Assembly: GCA_964429265.1 (NCBI GenBank)
Contig: CAYSBK010000101.1
Location: 1 to 8,707, forward strand
DNA from: CAYSBK01 sp964429265
Lineage (GTDB): Bacteria > Planctomycetota > Phycisphaerae > Sedimentisphaerales > Anaerobacaceae
Length of the DNA: 8,707 nucleotides
Direction: 5' to 3'
The position numbers and the translations under genes are program-made. The notes under the pieces were generated by a model. The model was not told where the DNA came from. It searched no databases and saw only the letters and a program-made list of their open reading frames with translations. Shown in pieces: positions 1 through 7,089 of this stretch. The stretch's first letter is position 1, and every line of letters begins with the position of its first letter.

Positions 1-10
1 CCTTTTTTGC

Positions 11-126
11 AAAACAAACCCAATTTCAAAAAGGCCGAAATGAACCTAACTCGTTTTGTTATAAGAACTTACGACCGTTTGGACACTTGGTGCGATGGGA
101 AAAACAAAGCCAATTCAAACCCAATT
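11..126. repeat. AT-rich dispersed-type repeat (NKPN/KKAEMN family)
   Basis: This stretch is much richer in A+T than the rest of the window. It carries a near-direct repeat with a 90-bp period: the 15-mer at 11-25 recurs at 101-115 with one mismatch (AAAACAAACCCAATT against AAAACAAAGCCAATT). The core CAAACCCAATT appears again at 116-126. Read on the plus strand it gives phrases such as NKPNFKKAEMN and NKANSNPI. I recall very similar phrases in spurious 'proteins' from Phycisphaerae intergenic DNA, which suggests a repeat present in many copies; that is memory, not a search. It lies just past the end of the receiver-PAS gene. The plus-strand reading frame through it runs on into sequence antisense to that gene, so I do not call it coding. 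Confidence 0.55.
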
Positions 127-207
127 GCCCCGTCGGAACACCGGCCGGGCCCTCCGCCTGCCCGGCGCAACCTCCCCCGCACCGCCGCCGGCCCCCTGTT
201 GCCATTG

Positions 208-1014
208 CTACGCGCGTATCCCGCTCTGCTGCTCCAGCTTCCGGTTCAGCGCCTTGATCTTGTCCTCGACCCGCACCAGTTCCGTGATGTCCCGCACCAC
301 TCCCACCACCGCCAGGCTGTTGCCCCGCTCGTCTTTCACGATCGACCGCGAAACCGATGCCGGAAAAATGCTGCCGTCCTTGCGCTTGTGGTAAAACGCT
401 ATCTCCCAGTCCGTACCCGTAAAGCCCGTCCGAAACACGCTTCGCGTCGAAGTACCCTCGCCCTTGCCGATCCAGAGAATGTTGCTGTGTCTGCCCAGAA
501 CCTCCTGTTCTTCATAGCCGTAATTCTTGCAAAACGCCTTGTTAACGAATATGATCCGGTCCTCAAGGTCCGTGATGTAAATGCACTCCTTCGTACTGGT
601 AACCGCCGCCGACAGCAACTGCATCTGGTCCTGCATCTGCTTGTGCTTGACCACGTTCTCCACCGTTATCGGCAGCGTCTTCAGATAGCTGCGATCAAGG
701 TCCTTTATCAGGTAATCCGCCGCCCCGGCCCTGTATGCCTGCACCGCAACTTCCTCGTCGCCGGCGCCGGTAACCAGTATCACCGGCGTGTTCCCGGCCA
801 GCTCTATAACTTCCATACCGGTCCCGTCGCCCAGCGAATAGTCCGAAATAACCACGTCGAACTGTTCCGCCGCCAGAAGCTCCCGCGCCTCCGCAACGGA
901 CTCGGCCGTCTTGTACTCGTACGGAATCTTCTCGCTTTCCACCAGCCGCTCGAACGCCATCCTGTCCAGTCGGTTGTCTTCGACCAGCAGAATCTTATGC
1001 TTTTGCCTGTTCAT
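208..1014 (-). CDS. Receiver-PAS response regulator (no DNA-binding domain)
   Basis: This 268-residue cytoplasmic protein has a receiver domain at about 6-120 and a PAS domain at about 130-250. Receiver residues visible are the acidic pair E12/D13, phosphoacceptor D58 (in ISDYSLGDG), T82 and K104. K104 is followed by D rather than the usual P. The PAS part shows the typical GYEEQEVLGR and KRKDGSIFPASVSRSI segments and ends in VVRDITE. A short charged helix (about 247-263) then stops where many relatives run on into a histidine kinase, so the protein has no output domain of its own. Its ATG overlaps the end of the preceding receiver gene by 20 bp, with GGAG about 9 nt upstream. It is probably a phosphorylation-dependent adaptor or sensor working with the neighbouring kinase. 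The functional role is inference; the domain calls are firm. Confidence 0.9.
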   Translation of the reverse strand: MNRQKHKILLVEDNRLDRMAFERLVESEKIPYEYKTAESVAEARELLAAEQFDVVISDYSLGDGTGMEVIELAGNTPVILVTGAGDEEVAVQAYRAGAADYLIKDLDRSYLKTLPITVENVVKHKQMQDQMQLLSAAVTSTKECIYITDLEDRIIFVNKAFCKNYGYEEQEVLGRHSNILWIGKGEGTSTRSVFRTGFTGTDWEIAFYHKRKDGSIFPASVSRSIVKDERGNSLAVVGVVRDITELVRVEDKIKALNRKLEQQSGIRA

Positions 1015-1438
1015 ATTCCGGTGCTCCGTTTGGCAGCTTGCTCAGGTTCCAGTACAGGTTTACCGTCCTTATCGAGTCCACGAACTTCTGGTAGTCGGCC
1101 GGCTTGACCATGTACCCAGCCACCCCCAGTGAAAAACTGTCCACCACGTCCTTGTCGCTGTCCGATGTCGTCAGTACCACCACCGGGATCTTCTTGAGCC
1201 GTTCGTCGGCCTTCACCACCTTGAGGAACTCGACGCCGTTCATCCTCGGCATGTTCAAATCGAGAAAGATAAAGCACGGCTCCGCGTTGCTTTCATCATT
1301 CAAATACCCCAGCGCCTCTTCGCCGTCTTTGACGTGCACAATCGTATTGTGGATACGCAGGTCTTCAGCCGCACGTTTGAACGTCATCGCATCAACGGTG
1401 TCGTCCTCAACAAGCAATATGGGCTTCAAGTTCCGCAT
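995..1438 (-). CDS. Single-domain response regulator (Rcp1/CheY-like)
   Basis: This 147-residue lone receiver resembles the Rcp1-type regulators that accompany phytochrome-like histidine kinases. The acidic pocket is E11/D12/D13, the phosphoacceptor is D60 (FLDLNMPRMNG), the switch residues are T90 and Y109, and the conserved lysine is K112 in a KP pair. There is no output domain; about 25 residues follow the receiver fold. The ATG has GAGG 6 nt upstream and overlaps the 3' end of the kinase gene by 32 bp, while its own end overlaps the next gene by 20 bp. All three are therefore likely translated in a coupled way from one mRNA. The likely role is to take phosphate from the kinase and pass it on or signal by protein contact. 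The target is not visible here. Confidence 0.92.
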   Translation of the reverse strand: MRNLKPILLVEDDTVDAMTFKRAAEDLRIHNTIVHVKDGEEALGYLNDESNAEPCFIFLDLNMPRMNGVEFLKVVKADERLKKIPVVVLTTSDSDKDVVDSFSLGVAGYMVKPADYQKFVDSIRTVNLYWNLSKLPNGAPEYEQAKA

Positions 1439-3404
1439 CTTGCACCTCGCTTTGTGCCTTCGGCAGCGTAAAGTAGAACGTGCTGCCTTTACCTACTTCC
1501 GATTCCACCCACACCTTCCCTCCGTTCAGTTCGACCGCCTTCTTTACAACGGTAAGTCCGATGCCGGTACTCTCGAAATCGTCCCGTGTCGAAAGTGTCT
1601 GGAAAATGCGAAATATCTTGTCGAAATACCTGCTGTCGATGCCGGGACCGTTGTCGCTGACGCTGAACTTCCAGTACCCATCCTCTTCCGTGCAGCCGAT
1701 CCGGATGTCCCCCTCCGGCTTGTCCATATACTTGACGGCGTTGCTGAGCAGGTTCTCGAAGACGCTCACCACCGGCGTCCTTTCGCACTCGACCACCGGA
1801 AGGGTCGTTTCAACCGTTACCTTGATGTTTTCGGGCGGGGCGACCATGTCGATTATCTCGGGGATGAGCTGATTAAGGTCCACCTTGACCTTCTTCTCCT
1901 TCATTCTTCCCACACGCGAATACTGCAGCACGCCCTCGATGAGATTGTGCATCCGCTTCACCCGCGTCACCAGCAGCTCCAATTGCTCTTTGCCTTTTTC
2001 ATCGAGCTTGTCGGCGTAGTCGGTCGCTATCCAGTCCGCAAGCGTCCTGATGCCGCGAAGCGGCGCCTTCAGGTCGTGCGAGACCACGTACGCAAAGTCT
2101 TTCAGCTCCTGGTTGATGCTCTTGACCTTCTCGTTGACCCGCTTGAGCGACTCAATGAGCCTGCGTTGTTCTTCCTCGGATTTCTTGCGCTCCGTGATGT
2201 CCCTGGTAACGGCGATTATGTAGTTCTCCCGGCGATGGCTTACGAACTTCAGACTGGTCTCGGCGTCGAACCTGCCGCCGTCCTTGCGCCGGTGCGTCCC
2301 CTGCACGATGATGTCGGTCCTTTCCTGCAGTTGCTGGACCTGCTTCTGCCAGGCCTGGTCGCTGTCGACAAGCTCGTCTATGTCCTTGATCGTCATCTCC
2401 AGCAGCTCTTGGCGGCTGTAGCCCAGCATCTCACAGGCCTTCTGGTTCGCATCGAGCAGCCGGCCCCATTTGCAGTCTATGATGTAGATGCAATCGTTGG
2501 AGCGGTCTATCAGGCTCCTGAACAACCGCAGCCTTTCGTCGGACTGCTTGGCCTCGGCCACCCGGCCGAGATGCTCGGCAAGGGCGCCAAGCATCTCACG
2601 CTCTTCGTCGAGGAAGCAGGGCCGTTCCGGCTGTTTCGCACCGAGATAGTAAACCTCGATGCTGCCTGCCTTTTCCCGGCGGACCTCTATGGGGGCACAC
2701 TGGCTGTATTCACTCTTGTCGAAGTTGTCAGTCTTGTACTGAATCCCGTCGAAGGTGATTCGCACACAGGTCTGCTGGGGGTCCTGGTAGGCCTTGCGTA
2801 TGAGTTCCGTGCTTTCCTGGAATATCTGCTCAAGTGTGATATCGGGTTGCTGGCCGAACTTCGAAAGGCCATAGAAACAATTAAGTTGTCGGATGCGCCG
2901 GCGCAGTCGGTCCTGGGTGCTCGGCTCGTCGCAAGGCTGCTGCTGGTCGGTAGCCTCCGCCGAGTCCCCGCGCCCCGACGCCCGACGTCCGGCGGGACGC
3001 CTGGAGGAACGACTTCCATCGGCGGCTGCAGTCCTGTTTACGCCGGAAGCGAGCTTGTGTTCCGACCCCCTGCTTCGCAGCAGCGCCGACACCGCCGCCA
3101 CCACCCCGGCACCGGCCAGCAGCGCCCCAGCCAGCGCATTTCCCGTGGCGACCCGGCGCAGTTCATGCAGCCTCGCCGCCGTGATAATCGGCTGGCTGCC
3201 GCTTCCAAAAGTACCCTGAGTACCCTGCTCGTTCGGCTCAGAACTGCTGAGCCGAACAACGCGTGACAGATATGAATCGCTGGCCGCCATTCGCTCGACG
3301 TCTGATAACACACGCCGGCTATAGACGACCCCTGCCACGCCCAGCGTCGCCGCGGCGGCGGCGATCCAGGCAAAGCTAAGAAACCATCCGTCGGTATTTC
3401 TCAT
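1407..3404 (-). CDS. Membrane hybrid-sensor histidine kinase, 2TM-GAF-PAS-HisKA-HATPase
   Basis: Starting at the ATG at 3404 the protein has 665 residues. I chose that start because AGAGG lies 7 nt upstream and a transmembrane helix (about 7-27) follows at once; the in-frame codons further upstream, up to 3497, lack this. A second hydrophobic helix at about 87-109 leaves a short external loop of roughly 58 residues. Then come a low-complexity Ser/Arg linker (110-165), a GAF-like domain (171-287), a PAS domain (about 290-405) and a coiled linker. Next is a phytochrome-type HisKA with H443 in VSHDLKAPLR. The ATPase domain shows N551/N555, D584-G588 (DNGPG) and G614-G616. It is a complete kinase by motif and carries no receiver, matching the two separate receivers downstream. 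The signal it senses is unknown. A sigma28-like promoter lies upstream at 3560-3587. Confidence 0.93.
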   Translation of the reverse strand: MRNTDGWFLSFAWIAAAAATLGVAGVVYSRRVLSDVERMAASDSYLSRVVRLSSSEPNEQGTQGTFGSGSQPIITAARLHELRRVATGNALAGALLAGAGVVAAVSALLRSRGSEHKLASGVNRTAAADGSRSSRRPAGRRASGRGDSAEATDQQQPCDEPSTQDRLRRRIRQLNCFYGLSKFGQQPDITLEQIFQESTELIRKAYQDPQQTCVRITFDGIQYKTDNFDKSEYSQCAPIEVRREKAGSIEVYYLGAKQPERPCFLDEEREMLGALAEHLGRVAEAKQSDERLRLFRSLIDRSNDCIYIIDCKWGRLLDANQKACEMLGYSRQELLEMTIKDIDELVDSDQAWQKQVQQLQERTDIIVQGTHRRKDGGRFDAETSLKFVSHRRENYIIAVTRDITERKKSEEEQRRLIESLKRVNEKVKSINQELKDFAYVVSHDLKAPLRGIRTLADWIATDYADKLDEKGKEQLELLVTRVKRMHNLIEGVLQYSRVGRMKEKKVKVDLNQLIPEIIDMVAPPENIKVTVETTLPVVECERTPVVSVFENLLSNAVKYMDKPEGDIRIGCTEEDGYWKFSVSDNGPGIDSRYFDKIFRIFQTLSTRDDFESTGIGLTVVKKAVELNGGKVWVESEVGKGSTFYFTLPKAQSEVQDAELEAHIAC

Positions 3405-3559
3405 GCACGAACCTCTTTCTGTTGCTGCCATACGCAATCTGCGTGCGAGACGACCTGTCCGAAACGACGGCGGCGTTGAAACTCCGAAATCACCCACGTT
3501 TTATTCGGACCCATTGAGGCCTGTCGCCGGTCGGCACACGGCGCGCCAAACCCGGCAAG

Positions 3560-3587
3560 ATATCGGCCAATAACAGCCGGTGATTTA
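3560..3587 (-). promoter_or_regulatory. Sigma28/sigmaD-like promoter of the histidine kinase operon
   Basis: On the minus strand TAAA (3587-3584) is followed after 16 nt by GCCGATAT (3567-3560). This matches the Bacillus subtilis sigmaD consensus as I know it (TAAA, 14-16 nt, GCCGATAT) and differs from the enterobacterial one only in spacing by 1 and in the last base. It lies in the gap before the kinase gene on the right strand, giving a leader of about 150 nt. I saw no convincing sigma70 promoter in this gap. A FliA-type sigma gene is present in the same window. Confidence 0.6.
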
Positions 3588-3656
3588 GCAGCAAGTCCGT
3601 CCAGAGGCCGCCGCCGGGGCGCGCCGATGGCGTTGTTGGGATGGTGTTGGGCGGGT

Positions 3657-4685
3657 TCACCCGCTGATGAGCTGGTTCAGTCTTTCGCGGTTTGTAACCA
3701 GCCAGTCGACTTTCCGGTGAATCATTTTCAGAAAATCGACGCCGGAGAGGTTGCCGAAAAGGCCTGTTGCGGCAATGGGGACGATTGCCTCGGTTATCAT
3801 CGCCTCTACCATCAAATCTGTCACGGCCGAGAGTTGTTGCCGGGGCAGGCGCCTGACGCGGCGGTAGCCGTCGGCAAACTGCGCCAGCCTGGTGTGGTCC
3901 AGGTAGGCGGGCCAGTCGGCGGGATGCGGTCGGCCGCCGACGATCGAAAACTGAAGCATACCGTTCGCCAGGTCGGTGACCGTGGGGGCAAGTCTGACCG
4001 AGTCGAAATCAAGTACCGCCACCAGGCGCGGGCCGTCAAAGAGCATATTGCCGGGATGCCAGTCGCCGTGTACGATTTGCCTGGGCCAGTTGTCGAAACC
4101 CTGCTCGTTGACCCTCACCGCGGCGGCGTTGTAGAACTCGCTCAGGGTGTCGGTGACGCGGCTAAGTTCTTTGCTTGGCCGGGCGGTTTTTCGTGAACCT
4201 GCGGCTTTCAACTGCCTGCGAACGACCGACGAATCATGAAAACTCGTGGTGGGTGCCTGCAGGGGCCAGGAAAAATCAGCCAGAATCCCGTGCAATCTGG
4301 CAAGCTGTCTTGCGGCTTCGGCAGTGGCCTGGGGGGAACCATCGTACCGCGAGCCCGTGACAAACGCGAACAGCTCGTAAAGATGGTCCTCGACCTGCAC
4401 GAAAGTGCCGCCTCGACCGGCGGTTTCCACGATACCGGAAACGGCAAATTCCTTCTCGGCCAGATAAGTCTGAACGGCGTGCGATAATTTTAGGCGTTCC
4501 AGGTCGGTTTTTGCACTTGGCCTGCGCTTGAGGAAAAACGTGCCTTTCTCAGACCTTATTATCGCCTTGCCCGCCCGGCCGTTGCCCGCGCGCAGGGGCG
4601 TAAGCTGGTGAACCCGGCCGATGTCGTAGCGACTCAGCACCTGCACCAGTTCGCTCGATGGGAACTGTGAGCCTCGCACGGCCAT
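3657..4685 (-). CDS. Aminoglycoside-phosphotransferase-fold kinase (APH/CotS-like)
   Basis: The protein has 342 residues from the ATG at 4685. It belongs to the APH/choline-kinase-like family of small-molecule kinases. The Brenner motif HGDWHPGNMLFD gives catalytic D208 and metal-binding N213, and LDFDS gives D226 and D228. A likely ATP-binding lysine is K53 in FFLKRR, with an acidic helix following. No signal peptide or membrane segment is seen. The longer frame back to 4883 would overlap the upstream kinase gene and pass through the promoter at 4741-4769, so I prefer 4685; GAGG lies about 10 nt upstream. The overall look resembles CotS-type spore-coat kinases and homoserine-kinase-like proteins, but the substrate cannot be told from sequence. 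It has its own promoter and no obvious pathway partners, so assigning antibiotic resistance would be unjustified. Confidence 0.85.
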   Translation of the reverse strand: MAVRGSQFPSSELVQVLSRYDIGRVHQLTPLRAGNGRAGKAIIRSEKGTFFLKRRPSAKTDLERLKLSHAVQTYLAEKEFAVSGIVETAGRGGTFVQVEDHLYELFAFVTGSRYDGSPQATAEAARQLARLHGILADFSWPLQAPTTSFHDSSVVRRQLKAAGSRKTARPSKELSRVTDTLSEFYNAAAVRVNEQGFDNWPRQIVHGDWHPGNMLFDGPRLVAVLDFDSVRLAPTVTDLANGMLQFSIVGGRPHPADWPAYLDHTRLAQFADGYRRVRRLPRQQLSAVTDLMVEAMITEAIVPIAATGLFGNLSGVDFLKMIHRKVDWLVTNRERLNQLISG

Positions 4686-4740
4686 TGCCTGCCGACCTCG
4701 AAAATCCCGAAAAACCGTCCGGTGCGTTCTATGCAGATAT

Positions 4741-4769
4741 ATTATCCACGAAATCACCCGACGATTCAA
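4741..4769 (-). promoter_or_regulatory. Sigma70-type promoter of the APH-fold kinase gene
   Basis: On the minus strand the -35 is TTGAAT (4769-4764) and the -10 is GATAAT (4746-4741), with an ideal 17-bp spacer. The expected start lies near 4734, leaving a leader of about 49 nt to the ATG at 4685. This promoter also argues against the longer upstream start of the gene. Confidence 0.7.
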
Positions 4770-4819
4770 GGAGAAAATCGGGTTGTTCCCGGAATGAGGG
4801 GGGCGTGCCGACGCCGCAG

Positions 4820-6106
4820 TTAACCGCCCAGTCGAACCGCCAGCAGGATTATCACCAGCACCGCCACCACAACCACCGCGCAAAGCACCACCACGGCCAG
4901 TTGGTATTTTGCAATGAGCTGCTCTTTTTCCTGCACCACCTCCGCGGCCGACTCGAGGTCCACCGCTTCGCCTTCCTCGAGCTGCTCAAGCCCCGACAGG
5001 TCAAATCTTCGACGCGCCCGCAGCGGCGGCTGGCCGGCGGCAACGGCCCGGAGGTCTTCGAGGAGTTCCCTCGCGTTCTGGTAACGCTCCTGGCGACGCT
5101 TGGCCATCATTGTCTCGATAACCTCCGAGACTCCAGCCGAAAGTGCCGTGTTGATATGGTCCGGAGGTATGAGCGGCTCGCGCAGGTGCTTTTTCATCAC
5201 CTCGGTGGGGTCGTCGGCCATAAAGGGGACTCGCCCGGTCACCATATGGTAGAACGTCGCGCCCAGGCCGTAGATGTCGGCCCGGCCGTCGATGTCCACC
5301 TTGCCCTGTATCTGTTCGGGCGAGATGTAATATGGCGTGCCGTAGGCCTTGCCCGCTTCGCTCTTGGCAAGCTCGACATCGGTTGTCTCCCTGGCCAGAC
5401 CCATGTCCGCCAGCTTCGCAACGCCCTCGGGGGTAATCATTATGTTTTTCGGCTTGACGTCGCGGTGAATAAGTCCCCTTTCGTGTGCGTGTGCCAGAGC
5501 CTCTGCAACCTGGATGACGATATCGAGGGCCTCCTGCTCGGAAAAGATCTTCCCCGCCGACAGGTCGTCATAGAGCGTCTTGCCCTCAACGTACTCCATC
5601 ACGAAATAGTGATAGCCGCCCGCCTCCCCGACGTCGTATGCCTGAACGATGTTGTTGTGGCTGAGTTTGGCGGCGACGCGGCCCTCCCTGTAGAAGCGCT
5701 CGACATATTCGGGGTTCTCACTGAATCGCTTCGGCAAAACCTTGATTGCTACGGTGCGGTTGAGGCTCAACTGCTTGGCCTTATAGACTATCGCCATTGC
5801 CCCGGAGCCGAGCTTCCCGAGTATCTTGTAGCCCGGTATCTGGTGGACCGCCGCCTTGCTTTCCTTTATCGTGGCCTTGAGTCTTTGGGCCTGGCCGGGC
5901 GTGATGTAGCCAAGCTCCACCATAAGCTCCTCCAGAGTCGCCGGTTGAGTCTGTCGGCGTTGCTCCAATCGCTGCAAGCCGGCGCGCAGCTCCTGGTCCG
6001 TACACAGGCCCTGCTCTACCGCCATCCTTCCGAATAACGTGTCGTAACTTGTCTCAGTGCTCATCGAACCATCGGAGCGCTTACGGTTTTGCTTCTGATC
6101 GCGCAA
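4820..6106 (-). CDS. Membrane-anchored Ser/Thr protein kinase (PknB/Pkn2-like)
   Basis: This 428-residue protein has three parts. A helical N-terminal domain (about 21-85, FGRMAVEQGL...) is of the type found before kinases in planctomycetes. The kinase domain (about 93-350) is followed by a charged linker and a single C-terminal hydrophobic helix (about 402-425) with only a few residues after it, so the kinase would be a tail-anchored cytoplasmic enzyme. Catalytic features are the glycine loop G97-G102, K122 in VAIKVL, E141, HRD at 214-216, N221, DMG (234-236) replacing DFG, SPE (262-264) replacing APE, and D277. All essential residues are present, so it should be active. I chose the TTG at 6106 because AGAAGGA lies 5 nt upstream and a promoter starts about 24 nt upstream. 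An ATG at 6064 (414 residues) is the alternative and has no clear ribosome site. Its substrates are unknown. Confidence 0.92.
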   Translation of the reverse strand: MRDQKQNRKRSDGSMSTETSYDTLFGRMAVEQGLCTDQELRAGLQRLEQRRQTQPATLEELMVELGYITPGQAQRLKATIKESKAAVHQIPGYKILGKLGSGAMAIVYKAKQLSLNRTVAIKVLPKRFSENPEYVERFYREGRVAAKLSHNNIVQAYDVGEAGGYHYFVMEYVEGKTLYDDLSAGKIFSEQEALDIVIQVAEALAHAHERGLIHRDVKPKNIMITPEGVAKLADMGLARETTDVELAKSEAGKAYGTPYYISPEQIQGKVDIDGRADIYGLGATFYHMVTGRVPFMADDPTEVMKKHLREPLIPPDHINTALSAGVSEVIETMMAKRRQERYQNARELLEDLRAVAAGQPPLRARRRFDLSGLEQLEEGEAVDLESAAEVVQEKEQLIAKYQLAVVVLCAVVVVAVLVIILLAVRLGG

Positions 6107-6111
6107 CGCAG

Positions 6112-6118
6112 TCCTTCT
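6112..6118 (-). promoter_or_regulatory. Ribosome binding site that favours a TTG start for the Ser/Thr kinase
   Basis: AGAAGGA on the minus strand sits 5 nt before the TTG at 6106-6104. The in-frame ATG at 6064 has no purine-rich element at a suitable distance, so the TTG is the better start. Confidence 0.5.
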
Positions 6119-6136
6119 TCAAACCGGCCATTGTGG

Positions 6137-6165
6137 ATTATCGGGCCAACCATCCGTAGTGTCAA
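6137..6165 (-). promoter_or_regulatory. Near-consensus sigma70 promoter of the Ser/Thr kinase gene
   Basis: On the minus strand TTGACA (6165-6160), a 17-bp spacer and GATAAT (6142-6137) give 11 of 12 consensus bases. A run of eight T ending in the -35 lies directly upstream. Transcription should start near 6130, only about 24 nt before the TTG start at 6106, which supports that start codon. Confidence 0.78.
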
Positions 6166-6202
6166 AAAAAATCTGCGTTGGACCGGCGTCGGTTCCGCAA
6201 GA

Positions 6203-6230
6203 GCATCGGCTTTTGGAGTGCGGTGGTTTA
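6203..6230 (-). promoter_or_regulatory. Sigma28-like promoter upstream of the Ser/Thr kinase gene
   Basis: TAAA (6230-6227), 16 nt, then GCCGATGC (6210-6203) on the minus strand. The first six bases of the -10 element and the spacing are identical to the element before the histidine kinase operon. The last two bases depart from the consensus AA/AT. It sits about 40 bp upstream of the sigma70 promoter, giving a tandem arrangement. Confidence 0.45.
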
Positions 6231-6309
6231 CTGCCGGCGTAGCTGCCGGTAAGGTCCGGTTGCACCAGAGCCCCCCAACATCAACCCTCCCACATAACGG
6301 CGGGCCTGC

Positions 6310-7089
6310 TCAGCGAATGGCGAACTCTCGTTTGCGGGTGTTTAGTTGCGCCTTCAGGCGCGCGATTATCGAGGAGTGCATCTGCGAAACCCGCGACTCC
6401 GAGAGGTCAAGCGTCGCCCCGATTTCCTTCATCGTCATTTCCTCGTAGTAATACAGGACGATGATGAGCCTCTCGGCTCGAGTCAGGCCCTTGGTAAGGA
6501 GATTCTTCAGGTCCCTTTTCTGTGCTTCGGTAAGCGGGTCGAGGCTTTTCGTATCCTTGATAATGTCGATCTCACGGATGTCCTTGTCGCTGTCTCCGTC
6601 CGAGTGCTCGGTATTAAGCGAGACTATGCTGACGGCATTGGCATCCCTTTGAAGCCTGTCGAACTGTTCCATATCCATATCGAGCTGACGTGCGGTCTCC
6701 TGCATCGTCGGCCTGCGCCCCAGATGCGTTTCGAGGCACTGCCTGGCCCGTGCAAGCTGATGCGCACGCGCGCGCACCAGTCGGGGCACCCAGTCCATGC
6801 TCCGCAACTCGTCGAGTATCGAGCCGCGGATTCGCGGCGAACAATAGGTCTCGAACTTTACCCCTCGTTGCGGATCGAAGGCCTCGATCGCGTCCACCAG
6901 GCCGAATACACCCGCGCTGACCAGGTCGTCAAGGTCCACCTTGTCCGGCAGCTTCGCATAGAGCCGCTCAGCTGTACACCTGACCAGGTACATATACCTG
7001 TTGAGCAGCAAGTTCCTGTAGTGGTGGGAGCGGGTCTTGTGAAATTGGTCCCATAACTGCTGGGTGTCGAGTTCTTGCGAGGTTTTCAC
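6310..7089 (-). CDS. fliA: FliA/WhiG-family RNA polymerase sigma factor (sigma28)
   Basis: From the GTG at 7089 the protein has 259 residues, the usual size of the family. I chose that start because GGAGG sits 5 nt before it and because the region 2 helices begin soon after; the longer frame to 7209 adds an unlikely N-terminus. Region 2 spans about 25-97 and includes DLVSAGVFGLVDAIEAFDP and the family signature around RIRGSILDELRSMDWVPRLVR, with L where S is usual. Region 3 spans about 104-150, and region 4 about 190-250 with a helix-turn-helix at TMKEIGATLDLSESRVSQ. Sigma28 factors direct late flagellar, chemotaxis or, in WhiG, developmental genes from TAAA-N15-GCCGATAA promoters. Such a site lies directly upstream of this gene, suggesting self-activation. 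No FlgM anti-sigma gene is visible here. Confidence 0.93.
   Translation of the reverse strand: MKTSQELDTQQLWDQFHKTRSHHYRNLLLNRYMYLVRCTAERLYAKLPDKVDLDDLVSAGVFGLVDAIEAFDPQRGVKFETYCSPRIRGSILDELRSMDWVPRLVRARAHQLARARQCLETHLGRRPTMQETARQLDMDMEQFDRLQRDANAVSIVSLNTEHSDGDSDKDIREIDIIKDTKSLDPLTEAQKRDLKNLLTKGLTRAERLIIVLYYYEEMTMKEIGATLDLSESRVSQMHSSIIARLKAQLNTRKREFAIR

Noticed and set aside
144..166. GC hairpin (GCCGGGC paired with GCCCGGC) after the receiver-PAS gene
   Set aside because: The 7-bp stem has a 9-nt loop and no T-run on the minus strand, so I do not call it a terminator.
666..673. Exact GCCGATAA on the minus strand
   Set aside because: It lies inside the receiver-PAS coding sequence and has no TAAA at 14-16 nt upstream. 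It is a useful reminder that the -10 element alone occurs by chance.
7..1107. Long plus-strand frame (366 codons) beginning in the AT-rich repeat
   Set aside because: It runs antisense through the receiver-PAS gene, which has clear domains, and its product is low-complexity Arg/Pro/Leu sequence typical of a GC-rich antisense frame.
3018..3040. TAAA and GCCGAT pair on the minus strand
   Set aside because: The gap is only 13 nt, the site is inside the histidine kinase linker, and the -10 element continues GG; spacing and place are wrong.
1104..3266. Plus-strand frame of 720 codons
   Set aside because: It is fully antisense to the histidine kinase and receiver. It shows no family motifs and is explained by codon bias of the real genes.
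3540..3625. Two GGCGCGCC octamers 78 bp apart near the sigma28-like site
   Set aside because: A GC-rich 8-mer can recur by chance in this composition, and nothing else is shared around the copies.
3651..3664. Hairpin GCGGG-TGAA-CCCGC over the stop codon of the APH-fold kinase
   Set aside because: The stem is only 5 bp and no T-run follows, so there is no support for a terminator.
4658..6037. Plus-strand frame of 459 codons
   Set aside because: Antisense to the Ser/Thr kinase, with His/Arg/Leu-rich product and no recognisable domain.
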